From NCBI GenBank assembly GCA_046727175.1, contig JBKPCD010000017.1, positions 1 through 20,657 of the forward strand: a stretch of DNA of 20,657 bases, in the 5' to 3' direction. Below, one piece after another: positions 7,365 to 14,680 of the stretch. Source of the stretch: JBKPCD01 sp046727175 (GTDB lineage Bacteria > Acidobacteriota > Vicinamibacteria > Vicinamibacterales > 2-12-FULL-66-21). The stretch's first letter is position 1; every line of letters begins with the position of its first letter. Below the pieces are notes generated by a model. That model did not search any database. It was not told the origin of the DNA and saw only the letters and a program-made list of their open reading frames with translations. The translations under genes were made by a program, and so were the position numbers.

Positions 7365-7373
7365 TTGGGGCCC

Positions 7374-7814
7374 TTACTGCTTGGGCTTCCACCGACCCGC
7401 TACGCGCGCCGCTTCGCCGCCGGGTGTCCAGATCACGAGCGTCTTCACGGGCGTCGTGCCCGGCACGCGATGCCGCACGTTATCCGGCGGACGCACGAAC
7501 CCGACCATCCCCGGCTTCAACAGCTCGCTCTTGCCGTTGACGACGTGTTCCAGCTCGCCGGAGAGGACGTAGAAGATTTCGACGGACTGATGCGCGTGCT
7601 CGCCCGAATCCAGGCCGGCCGGCAGCGTCAACTCCCCGATGTCCAGCTCGCTCCCGCCGAAGTTCTCCTTGTCGAGCAGCACCTTCAACTCGCTGCCGCC
7701 GTTCGGACTGACGAACGTTCGCGGAGCCTGGACCGCACCGGCTGCACTCGCACCGGCGGCGAGGCACGCGCCGAGCGCGACCATGATCGCGTCCCGACCA
7801 AACCGTGAGCTCAT
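7374..7814 (-). CDS. Exported cupin domain protein
   Basis: This 146-aa protein has a Sec-type signal (MSSRFGRDAIMVALGACLAAGASAAGA, cleavage expected near residues 24-28) and a single conserved cupin barrel. Cupin motif 1 is GEHAHQSVEIFYVLSGELE (71-89), giving metal ligands His73, His75 and Glu79. Motif 2 is GFVRPPDNVRHRV (105-117), giving His115. The protein should be a small periplasmic metal-binding protein; its substrate or enzymatic role is unknown. The start is set at 7814 because GGAGG lies about 5 nt upstream and the signal peptide then begins correctly. A longer frame to 7958 would overlap the antitoxin gene and the palindrome at 7837. It is transcribed divergently from the toxin-antitoxin pair and converges on rtcB. 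Confidence 0.88.
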   Translation of the reverse strand: MSSRFGRDAIMVALGACLAAGASAAGAVQAPRTFVSPNGGSELKVLLDKENFGGSELDIGELTLPAGLDSGEHAHQSVEIFYVLSGELEHVVNGKSELLKPGMVGFVRPPDNVRHRVPGTTPVKTLVIWTPGGEAARVAGRWKPKQ

Positions 7815-7836
7815 GAACCCTCCAGTGTGTCTCATC

Positions 7837-7856
7837 GTCAAGGACCAGTCCTTGAC
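7837..7856. promoter_or_regulatory. Perfect 20-bp palindrome, candidate VapBC operator
   Basis: GTCAAGGACCAGTCCTTGAC is a perfect 9-2-9 inverted repeat located 22 bp from the cupin start and 31 bp from the antitoxin start. A further half-site, TCCTTGA, follows at 7861-7867 in the same orientation as the right arm. AbrB-type antitoxins usually bind such palindromes to repress their own operon, so this is the likely operator. It may also influence the divergent cupin gene. Confidence 0.6.
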
Positions 7857-7887
7857 GGTATCCTTGATGAATGCCATCATCGATATC

Positions 7888-8163
7888 ATGGCAAAGGTCA
7901 CCGGCAAGTTCCAGATCACGCTTCCGAAGGCACTTGCCGAGCAGTGTGGGATCCGCATCGGCGACGAGTTGCAGGTCCGTTCGAACGGCCGATCGATTCA
8001 GCTCGATCCCCTGGCTGGAGGTGCGGTGCGGCGCGAACGACTCGCACATTTCGATCAGGCGACCGCGCGACAGCGCAGCCGGCAAGGGAGGCTTCGGGTC
8101 CGGCCGGCACGATCGCGGGGCTGGACCCGTGAGGAGCTGTATCGACGTGGCCGCACTCGTTGA
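7888..8163 (+). CDS. vapB: AbrB/MazE-type antitoxin (VapB-like)
   Basis: This 91-aa protein starts with a swapped-hairpin AbrB DNA-binding domain: MAKVTGKFQITLPKALAEQC, then GIRIGDELQVRSNGRSIQL (residues 1-39). The basic C-terminal tail (DQATARQRSRQGRLR ... RGWTREELYRRGRTR) is the part that wraps the toxin in such pairs. RGWTREELYRRGR is a common ending of VapB partners. The toxin gene starts inside this one, 17 nt before its end, so the two are translationally coupled. No good ribosome site precedes ATG 7888; an in-frame ATG at 7867 is an alternative. Autoregulation through the palindrome at 7837-7856 is expected from the family and the layout. Confidence 0.88.
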   Translation: MAKVTGKFQITLPKALAEQCGIRIGDELQVRSNGRSIQLDPLAGGAVRRERLAHFDQATARQRSRQGRLRVRPARSRGWTREELYRRGRTR

Positions 8164-8584
8164 CACCAACGTCCTGGTCTACAGATTCGACGCGCGATTT
8201 CCTGGAAAGCAAGCGCGAGCAACCGAGTTGCTCCGGGCCGGAATTGCCGACGACTCGGTTCGGGTGCCTCACCAGGCGCTGATTGAATTCGTTGCCGCCA
8301 CCACGAAGCCGCTGAACGGCAAGAGACGCTCGTTACTCCGTCCTGAGGACGCGCGCCGCGAAGTGGAAGAAATGCTCGTGCAGTTCGACGTGCTGTATCC
8401 CGACGAGGAAGTCCTGCGGGCCGCCATTCGAGGCGCCGCAACCTACCAGCTTCCATGGTTCGACGCGCACATCTGGGCCTACGCAGAACGATTCGGTCTC
8501 GAGACGATCTGGTCCGAAGACTTCGAGCACGGCAGACTCTACGGCCGCGTGCGAACGAAAAACCCCTTCATCGATCTGACCTGA
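8147..8584 (+). CDS. vapC: PIN-domain ribonuclease toxin (VapC family)
   Basis: This 145-aa PIN domain runs from ALVDTNVLVYRFD to LYGRVRTKNPFIDL. The acidic metal-binding site is complete: Asp6 (VDTN), Glu47 (HQALIEFVA), Asp106 (WFDAHIWAYAE) and the Glu124/Asp125 pair (WSEDF). Length and motif order match active VapC toxins, which cut specific tRNA or rRNA sites. The start is taken as GTG 8147, with GAGGAG about 10 nt upstream, and overlaps the antitoxin by 17 nt. The reading frame stays open further upstream but that part is out-of-frame antitoxin sequence. The pair is complete and looks functional; the RNA target is unknown. Confidence 0.9.
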   Translation: MAALVDTNVLVYRFDARFPGKQARATELLRAGIADDSVRVPHQALIEFVAATTKPLNGKRRSLLRPEDARREVEEMLVQFDVLYPDEEVLRAAIRGAATYQLPWFDAHIWAYAERFGLETIWSEDFEHGRLYGRVRTKNPFIDLT

Positions 8585-8609
8585 TCACCCCTCGACGACA
8601 AATGTGATT

Positions 8610-8670
8610 AGATATCTGTTCTCCTGTTGCTTTCCCAACGGAAAGACGGCACACTCCTATTGGTAACCAA
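8610..8670 (+). promoter_or_regulatory. Palindromic sites upstream of the PadR gene
   Basis: Two short perfect palindromes lie in the spacer before the PadR gene: AGATATCT (8610-8617) and TTGGTAACCAA (8660-8670). The latter ends 3 nt before the ATG and takes the place of a Shine-Dalgarno site. PadR proteins commonly repress their own promoters through dyad sites, so either could be an operator. This is inference from position only. Confidence 0.3.
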
Positions 8671-8673
8671 AAC

Positions 8674-9018
8674 ATGAAGCCGAAAGCTGACGTCTGGCAA
8701 GGCACTCTGGCGCTGATGGTGTTGAAGACGCTCGACGCGATGGGCCCGCTGCATGGGTACGGGATCGCACGGCGCATCGAACAGACCAGCGAGAACGTGC
8801 TGTCGATCAACCAGGGCACCCTGTACCCGGTGCTGCTTCGCCTCGAGCAGGAAGGGGCCGTGAAGTCGGTGTGGGGCAACTCGGAGAACAACCGCAAAGC
8901 GAAGTTCTACACGATCACGAAAGCGGGACGTCGTCAGCTCGCGTCCGAGATGCGGCAGTGGGAGCAGGCGATGACGATCGTCCGCCGGTTTGCGGCGCTC
9001 TCCAGCCAACGAGCGTAG
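8674..9018 (+). CDS. PadR family transcriptional regulator
   Basis: This 114-aa winged-helix protein is of the short PadR-s2 type. WQGTLALMVLKTL (8-20) is helix 1, PLHGYGIARRIEQ (25-37) helix 2, and NQGTLYPVLLRLEQEGAVK (46-64) the recognition helix. NRKAKFYTITKAGRRQLASE (72-91) forms the wing, followed by a dimerisation helix to the end. It lies directly upstream of the ADOP permease gene at 9219 in the same direction. Acidobacterial ADOP permeases are very often paired with such a regulator, so it most likely represses itself and the permease. The effector is unknown. No ribosome binding site is visible before ATG 8674, so translation may be inefficient or leaderless. Confidence 0.93.
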   Translation: MKPKADVWQGTLALMVLKTLDAMGPLHGYGIARRIEQTSENVLSINQGTLYPVLLRLEQEGAVKSVWGNSENNRKAKFYTITKAGRRQLASEMRQWEQAMTIVRRFAALSSQRA

Positions 9019-9200
9019 CGAGTGAGCCACGCGAGCGGCCCGCCTTCGCGCCGGAGGCGCTACGGCGCGTCCGCCGAAGCCGTGGCGGAGGCGGAAGCGG
9101 GGATCGCGGGCTCCCGCGAGCGAGCGTGTAGCGGGGTCCCCGCCGCGCGGACTGTGCGCGGTGGGGTGCCTATGGGGGTCCGGGGGACGAAGTCCCCCGG
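9019..9200. repeat. Cluster of GC-rich hairpins before the ADOP gene
   Basis: The 200-bp spacer between the PadR and permease genes is packed with short perfect dyads: TCGCGGGctCCCGCGA (9104-9119), GCGGGGTCCCCGC (9131-9143) and CCGGGGGACgaaGTCCCCCGG (9180-9200). Weaker ones lie at 9047-9090 (TCCGCC/GGCGGA and GCGCC/GGCGC). The last has a 9-bp stem with a 3-nt loop and ends a few bases before the GGAGGAGG ribosome site of the permease, so in RNA it would sit against the initiation region. A segment related to 9138-9167 (CGCCGCGCGGA ... GCGGGGT) recurs at 20272-20298, suggesting dispersed intergenic repeats. No protein is encoded here. Confidence 0.6.
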
Positions 9201-9218
9201 TGAAGGAGGAGGCACGTC

Positions 9219-11870
9219 ATGAGGCCGATTCGACGGGCGTGGACGCGTCTTGCAAACAGCTTGAGGCCGTCCTCTCACGAGGCCGGGCTCCAGCGAGAGA
9301 TCGAGTCGCACATCGAGATGCTGGCCGACGAGTACGTGCGTCAGGGCATGTCGTGGGCCGACGCCGCGCGGGCCGCGCGCGTCAAGTTCGGCAGCGTCGA
9401 ATCTCTGAAGGAGAGGTATCGCGACGAGCGCAGGCTCCCGTTCTTCGACGTCGTTGGCCAGGATCTTCGCTACGCATTTCGCGGGATGCGGCGCAGCCCG
9501 GGGTTCGCGATCGTCGCGATGCTCTCGCTGGCGATTGGAATCGGCGCCAATACGGCCATCTTTTCGGTCGTCAACGGCGTCCTGCTTCGCGCTCTGCCCT
9601 ACAAGGAAACGGGGAGGCTGTTTGCCGTCCGCGAAGCGATCGTCAATGCGGACCTTACGTCCAGTCCCGCTAACCCGCTCCACATTCGCGAGTGGAAGAA
9701 GCAATGTCCGTCGCTCGAGAGCGTCGCCGCCGTACGGCTGACGGCGTTCGGTCTGCTCGCGAACGGCGAAGCCGAGCAGATCCAGGGCGGGCGAGTCGAC
9801 CCCGAGCTCTTCGCCGCGCTCGGTCTCGAACCACGTCTGGGGCGTACGTTCGGACCCGACGAGGTACAACCCGGGAAGGAATTCGTAGTGATCCTTGCGG
9901 ATTCGCTCTGGCGTCGCCGGTTCGGAGCCGACCCAGGCGTGGTCGGCCGTTCGATCGACCTCACCGGCCAGAGCTACATGGTCGTGGGCATTCTGCCGCC
10001 GCAGTTCCGGCTGCCGTTCGGGGGCAACCTGCAGCCGTACTCGAATCTGCAGAGAGAGCCTGAAATCTATCAACCACTCGTGGTCTCGTCCCGCGAACTG
10101 CGGCCAATGGGGAACTTCAACTACGGCGCCATTGCGAGGTTGAGACCGGGCGCGACCGTCGAACGCGCGCTCGCAGAGCTCAACATCGTTCAGGCGCAGT
10201 TCCCAAGGCTTGCCGGCGAGAACGTCGTGCTCGGAGCGAGACTGGTTCCACTCGATCAATTGTTCGTTGGGAACGTGCGCCTGCAGCTCTGGACGCTGAT
10301 GGGAGCTGTCGCTGCGGTTCTGCTGATCGTCTGCGTCAACCTCGCGAACCTGCTGATTGCACGGATGATGGCAAGGAACCGCGAGTCGGCCATTCGGGCA
10401 GCCCTGGGGGCGAGCCGGGCTCGTCAGCTGCGCCAGTTCCTCACGGAGAGCGCTCTGCTCTCCGCGATTGGCGGAAGCATCGGCGTCGCGCTCGCGTTTC
10501 TCGGCGTGAATCTGCTGATCAGGACGGCGCCTGCCGATTTACCCAGGCTCGATCAGGTGCATATCGACACCGTCGTGCTGGCGTTTGCGGCCTGGGTGTC
10601 GATTGCCGCGGCCGTCCTGTCAGGGCTGCTGCCCGCGTGCATGATCGTCCGCAAGAACCCGCACGACGCGCTGAAATCCGGAAGCCACACGGCTACGGCG
10701 ACGGCCGGTTCCCTTCGGATGCGGTACGCACTCGTTGGCGTCGAGGTCGCGCTCGGGACGGCGCTGTTGATGGTCGCCGGCCTGCTGACGACGAGCTTCG
10801 TCCGCGTGCTGCACATCGACAAGGGGTTCGAGACCGAGCGCGTACTCGCGCTCGATCTCTCGCTGATGGGTAACAAGTATCAGGACGACGATCACCGTGA
10901 ACGGTTCTTTCGTCAACTCCTTCAGACACTGCGCGACACCCCGACGGTTGTTTCGGCCGCGGTCGCGAGCGCGCTGCCGACACGCGGGGAGAGCTGGATC
11001 GATCCGATCGCCGTCGAAGGTGATACGCGGCCGGTGTTCCAGCGCCTGATGCCGAACAACCGATTCGTCAGCCCCGAGTATTTCCGGACGATGGGCATCC
11101 GCATCGTGAACGGACGATCGTTCGAGGAGGCCGATCGCGGGCACGACTACGGTGTCCTCTCGCAGAAGCTCGCCGAGCGGCTATGGCCCGGTCAGGATCC
11201 GATTGGAAAGCGGTTCGTTGGCCCGGGCGAGAACCCGAAGACCGTCATCGGCGTTGTCGCCGACGTGCGGACGACGCTGACGAGCGAGCCGGTCATGATC
11301 GTGTACTACCCGTACTGGGTGACTCCTCTCCCGTCGACGTCTGTCGTGGTACGGACGACCGGAGATCCGATGACGCTCGCGCCGGTGGCGAGGTCAGCGA
11401 TCAAGGACGCAGATGTCGGAGTGCCGATCCGGAGTATGAAGACGCTCGACGAAGTCGTCGATGCCGCAGTTGCGCAGCGGCGATTCCAATTGATCGTCGT
11501 GGTGCTCTTCGCGGCGTCGGCCCTGGCTGTCGCGAGCCTCGGCATCTACGGCGTCGTGTCGTTCTCTGTCGCGCGCAGGCGAACCGAAATGGGACTGCGC
11601 CTTGCGCTTGGCGCGCAGCCGGTTGATCTGCTCCTGCTGGTGATTCGGCAAGGAATGACTCCGGTCGCGCTCGGCCTTCTTGGTGGGATTGCACTGGCGC
11701 TCAGCTTGAGCGGCGTCGTCCGAGGACTGCTCTTCGGCGTTACTCCTTCCGATCCGGGTACGATTGCGATCGTCCTGGCTCTGCTCGCGATGACGGCGCT
11801 CGTCGCGTGTCTGATCCCCGCGCGCGCGGCGGCGTCGAGTGATCCGGTTCGGGCGCTGCGACTGGAATGA
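9219..11870 (+). CDS. ADOP-type ABC transporter permease (full length)
   Basis: This 883-aa inner-membrane protein is of the MacB/FtsX-like ADOP family. Residues 1-75 form the cytoplasmic helical domain typical of the family (LQREIESHIEMLADEYVRQG; AARVKFGSVESLKERYRDER). Residues 81-120 (QDLRYAFRGMRRSPGF ... AIGIGANTAIFSVVNG) carry the first membrane helix. Then come a periplasmic MacB-PCD domain, FtsX helices around 355-475 (LLIVCVNLANLLIARMMARN; ESALLSAIGGSIGVALAFLG), a second MacB-PCD domain (about 510-740), and a final FtsX domain from 756 (ASLGIYGVVSFSVARRRTEM) ending in IPARAAASSDPVRALRLE. No ATPase domain is present; the partner must be elsewhere. A strong GGAGGAGG precedes ATG 9219. 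It follows the PadR gene and is probably controlled by it. Such proteins are thought to export or extract unknown substrates. Confidence 0.95.
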   Translation: MRPIRRAWTRLANSLRPSSHEAGLQREIESHIEMLADEYVRQGMSWADAARAARVKFGSVESLKERYRDERRLPFFDVVGQDLRYAFRGMRRSPGFAIVAMLSLAIGIGANTAIFSVVNGVLLRALPYKETGRLFAVREAIVNADLTSSPANPLHIREWKKQCPSLESVAAVRLTAFGLLANGEAEQIQGGRVDPELFAALGLEPRLGRTFGPDEVQPGKEFVVILADSLWRRRFGADPGVVGRSIDLTGQSYMVVGILPPQFRLPFGGNLQPYSNLQREPEIYQPLVVSSRELRPMGNFNYGAIARLRPGATVERALAELNIVQAQFPRLAGENVVLGARLVPLDQLFVGNVRLQLWTLMGAVAAVLLIVCVNLANLLIARMMARNRESAIRAALGASRARQLRQFLTESALLSAIGGSIGVALAFLGVNLLIRTAPADLPRLDQVHIDTVVLAFAAWVSIAAAVLSGLLPACMIVRKNPHDALKSGSHTATATAGSLRMRYALVGVEVALGTALLMVAGLLTTSFVRVLHIDKGFETERVLALDLSLMGNKYQDDDHRERFFRQLLQTLRDTPTVVSAAVASALPTRGESWIDPIAVEGDTRPVFQRLMPNNRFVSPEYFRTMGIRIVNGRSFEEADRGHDYGVLSQKLAERLWPGQDPIGKRFVGPGENPKTVIGVVADVRTTLTSEPVMIVYYPYWVTPLPSTSVVVRTTGDPMTLAPVARSAIKDADVGVPIRSMKTLDEVVDAAVAQRRFQLIVVVLFAASALAVASLGIYGVVSFSVARRRTEMGLRLALGAQPVDLLLLVIRQGMTPVALGLLGGIALALSLSGVVRGLLFGVTPSDPGTIAIVLALLAMTALVACLIPARAAASSDPVRALRLE

Positions 11871-11872
11871 GC

Positions 11873-12000
11873 GGCCACGGAGATCACGGACGATTCGTTC
11901 ACGCGGAGCCACGGGGCTCGCGGAGAAAACCTTTATTTCTCTGTGTGCTCCGTGACTCTGTGGTGAAAGCTTGTGCCGTGACCTCCGTCTCCTCCGTCTA
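11873..12000. repeat. Long imperfect palindromic repeat, copy B
   Basis: This second copy of the element at 3798-3928 sits between two convergent genes. Left arm (about 11873-11928): CCACGGAGATCACGGA, TTCACGCGGAGCCACGG, CGCGGAGAAAA. Right arm (about 11936-12000): TTCTCTGTGTGCTCCGTGAC, TCTGTGGTGAAAGC, TTGTGCCGTGACCTCCGTCT. The arms pair over ~55-60 bp with scattered mismatches and a short AT-rich loop (CTTTAT). The right end runs into the last codon of the minus-strand kinase gene. Confidence 0.75.
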
Positions 12001-12498
12001 TCGTCGGAGGGCAGCAACGAGCGTAGTCACGATGCCGTCGAAGCTGCGTTGGGCCGTGTCGACCACCAACCCCGCGGTCGGCCACGGCTCGTACTGACGG
12101 GCGACAACTTCCGGCCACGTCGGCAGGCGAAGTCCTGGGATGTCCGCGACGCGTGACTCGACGCGGCGCCTGTGCTCCTGCGGATCGGAGCAGACGACCT
12201 CGACTTCAATAGACTGCACACCCGCCCGCTGAGCGACCTCGAGCCAGGCGCGCCGAGTGATGGAGATCGGATTGACCGAATCCGCGACGACCGTATGCCC
12301 GAGACGCAGATTGTCTTCGGCCATCGCGTAGCCGACCCGGTATCCCGCATCGTCGAGCGACACGACCGTTACGCCGGATTGCCGAATCGCGAACTCGATC
12401 GAATCGATGCGCACGTGCACTGCCCCGAGACGACGAGCAAGCTCGCGAGCGATTGTCGTTTTTCCCGTGCCCGGCAGACCGCCGAGGATGATCAGCAA
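11998..12498 (-). CDS. Small P-loop kinase (AAA / zeta-toxin-like fold)
   Basis: This 166-aa cytoplasmic protein is a predicted P-loop kinase. Walker A is GLPGTGKT (residues 7-14), followed by IDSIEFAIRQ (31-40) at the place of the substrate Asp, TVVADSVNPI (69-78) as the Walker B-like strand, and an Arg-rich lid (EHRRRVESR, 108-116). Relatives include gluconate-kinase-like and chloramphenicol-phosphotransferase-like kinases; the substrate (small molecule or nucleotide) cannot be chosen from sequence. The start is a TTG at 12498 without a clear ribosome site. It lies 19 bp downstream of the histidine kinase gene on the same strand, so it is likely the last gene of that operon. The stop overlaps the end of palindrome copy B. 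Confidence 0.85.
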   Translation of the reverse strand: MLIILGGLPGTGKTTIARELARRLGAVHVRIDSIEFAIRQSGVTVVSLDDAGYRVGYAMAEDNLRLGHTVVADSVNPISITRRAWLEVAQRAGVQSIEVEVVCSDPQEHRRRVESRVADIPGLRLPTWPEVVARQYEPWPTAGLVVDTAQRSFDGIVTTLVAALRR

Positions 12499-12517
12499 AG
12501 CGAAAACGGTAGCTCAA

Positions 12518-14677
12518 TCAGGCGAGCGCCGAGCGCTCGGACGCGCCGAACTTCATCCTGCCGAGTGTCGCGACTGCGGCGAGAAGAGATGATTCGTCCA
12601 CCGGCTTGGCCAGGTGCATCTGAAAGCCGGCCTGCAGCGCCCGTTGACGGTCCTCGTCGCGTGCGAATGCCGTCAGTGCCGCAGCAGGAATCGATCCAGC
12701 GCGAGACGGCGGCAGCGCGCGGATTCTCTTGATGAATGAATAGCCGTCCTCGTCCGGCATGCTGATGTCGGCGAGCAGGACGTCGACGTGTTCGCGTTGC
12801 AACACCTCGAACCCGTGAGCCGCGGACGAGGCGGTCAGCACGACGGCGTGATACCCGAGCAGCTGCGTCGCCACCACTTCGCGGCTCTGATCGTCGTCGT
12901 CGACGACGAGCACGGAAAGTCCCTCGAGCGATCTGTCAGCGCCGGCAGCCGTCGCGGACGTCAGACCGTCTTCGCCGGTGGCCGGTTCGGTGGCCTCTTC
13001 GCCGACCGCGATCGGCAGGCGCACAATGAAAGTGGCTCCCTTCCCCCCGCCGGCACTGTGGACGCCGACGGTTCCGCCGTGCGCTTCGACCAGGTTCTTC
13101 ACGATCGACAGGCCGAGCCCAAGACCGGAGTGCGTGCGGGTGGTCGAACCGTCCGCCTGACGGAATGGTTCGAACACCCACGGCAGGAACTCCGGCGCAA
13201 TGCCCTGGCCGGTGTCGGTCACGACGATTTCCACGCAGCTGGCCGAACGGCACAACCGCACGTGCACCGCGCCGTCGTTGGGTGTGAATTTCACGGCATT
13301 CGAGATCAGATTGGCGACGACCTGCTGCAAACGCGAGCCGTCGCCGTGCACCTTGCCAATCGGTCGATCGCCATCGAACTCGATGCGAATCCGCTTCGCG
13401 CCCGCGCTCGGCTGCGCGACCAGCAGCGCATCGCGCACGATTTCCCGCAGATCCACGAGCGTCCGTTCGAGCCGCATTTTGCCCGACATGATTCTCGAGA
13501 CGTCGAGCAGATCCTCGATGAGATGCGCCTGGCGTCTGGCACTCTGCCGAATCGCCTGCAACGCGCGATCGCGCAGCGCGCCATCGAGTGTGCCCTTGGA
13601 CAGCATCTCGGCCCACCCGAGGATCGCATTGAGCGGCGTGCGCAACTCGTGCGACACGACCGCCAGGAACTCGTCTTTTAGACGGTTCGCGTCTTCGGCG
13701 CTGGCGCGCGCGGCCTGCTCGCGGGCGAGGAGGTGATGCCGCAATTCTTCGAGCTTGGTCATTTCCGCGAGCGCAACCCCGAGCCGTTCCTTCTCGCCGG
13801 CGAGGGCTCGTTCGGCCTCACGCGCCTGCTCGAGGGCAGCGACCGTCTGCGTGTGCAGTCGCTTGACTTCCTCGGTGTGCCGTTTCTGGTCCTCCAGTCG
13901 CCCCACGAACAGCTCGTAGGTTCGGTAAGTCAGGTAGATCGGCGCGACGAGCAGGACGGCTTTCCAGTGATCGCCGCGTTGCACTACGACGGCGGCGAGG
14001 GCACCGGCGCTGCCGGCGACCATGAAGCTCGCGCCGCTCCACAGAAAATCCTGACGCCACGTCTGCACGAACGTCCGGTTCGACGTCAATGCGATTGCGC
14101 CTGCGACCAGGCCCGTGTTGACCAGAAAATAGGTGCCAATCGCACCGACGAGCGGCTTCGCGGGAGCAAAGGACGTCAGCGGCGGCATCGGTCCCTCGAA
14201 CCAGCCGTACACGGCTCCCGTTGCCCACATCGTGATCGCGGCCGTCGCGACGCTGAAGACAGTGCGGTGGAGCGGATACGGTTCCTTCGCCTTGTATCTG
14301 CACTGCGTCCAGGCGCCCGCGGCGGCAATGAGGACTGCGTGCGTCGGACCCAGCAGCAGCAATGACATCAAATTCGCCGCGTCCGACACCGACAGCGTCG
14401 AGCCATTCGTGACGGCGATGGGCAGATTGACCTTCCACGCCGACGTCAGGCACGCAAAGACCGCAAGTGAGCCAAACAGCAGTGGCTGTGGAAAACTGGT
14501 CGGCCGCGAGAGCATCAGCGCACTCGAACCAACGGCAATGACGAGAGCTACATACACCTGAGCGGAGAGCGGCAGCCTGCGCCACGTCGAACCCGAACGT
14601 GGTGAAGCCGCGATGCCGACGGACTCGTCAGCCAGATCGCCGATGTGCTCCAGATTGCCTAACGCTGCATTACCCAT
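12518..14677 (-). CDS. Membrane hybrid sensor histidine kinase with C-terminal receiver
   Basis: This 719-aa protein has an N-terminal membrane sensor of about six to seven helices (residues ~41-255), a coiled coil (~262-335: DQKRHTEEVKRLHTQTVAAL; REAERALAGEKERLG), and a HisKA domain with phospho-acceptor His343 (FLAVVSHELRTPLNAILGW). The HATPase domain has the N box NLISNAVKFTP (456-466), DTGQGIAPEF (488-497) and GLGLGLSIVK (518-527). A receiver domain follows (~587-705): VVDDDD, phospho-acceptor Asp637 in LLADISMPDEDGY, and Lys691 in HLAKPVD. All catalytic residues are present. The membrane part resembles sensor modules common in Vicinamibacteria kinases; its signal is unknown. AGGTGA precedes the ATG inside the end of the subtilase gene, only 3 nt separating stop and start, so the two are co-translated. 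No separate output regulator lies nearby. Confidence 0.95.
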   Translation of the reverse strand: MGNAALGNLEHIGDLADESVGIAASPRSGSTWRRLPLSAQVYVALVIAVGSSALMLSRPTSFPQPLLFGSLAVFACLTSAWKVNLPIAVTNGSTLSVSDAANLMSLLLLGPTHAVLIAAAGAWTQCRYKAKEPYPLHRTVFSVATAAITMWATGAVYGWFEGPMPPLTSFAPAKPLVGAIGTYFLVNTGLVAGAIALTSNRTFVQTWRQDFLWSGASFMVAGSAGALAAVVVQRGDHWKAVLLVAPIYLTYRTYELFVGRLEDQKRHTEEVKRLHTQTVAALEQAREAERALAGEKERLGVALAEMTKLEELRHHLLAREQAARASAEDANRLKDEFLAVVSHELRTPLNAILGWAEMLSKGTLDGALRDRALQAIRQSARRQAHLIEDLLDVSRIMSGKMRLERTLVDLREIVRDALLVAQPSAGAKRIRIEFDGDRPIGKVHGDGSRLQQVVANLISNAVKFTPNDGAVHVRLCRSASCVEIVVTDTGQGIAPEFLPWVFEPFRQADGSTTRTHSGLGLGLSIVKNLVEAHGGTVGVHSAGGGKGATFIVRLPIAVGEEATEPATGEDGLTSATAAGADRSLEGLSVLVVDDDDQSREVVATQLLGYHAVVLTASSAAHGFEVLQREHVDVLLADISMPDEDGYSFIKRIRALPPSRAGSIPAAALTAFARDEDRQRALQAGFQMHLAKPVDESSLLAAVATLGRMKFGASERSALA

Positions 14678-14680
14678 TCG

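Noticed and set aside
5913..8584. Functional link between RtcB repair ligase and the nearby VapC RNase
   Set aside because: VapC-type PIN nucleases are known to leave 5'-phosphate and 3'-OH ends, which are not RtcB substrates. The cupin gene on the other strand also separates them, so neighbourhood alone is not evidence.
12788..13681. Plus-strand reading frame opposite the histidine kinase
   Set aside because: It lies wholly opposite the HisKA/HATPase/receiver coding region, whose motifs are all intact on the minus strand.
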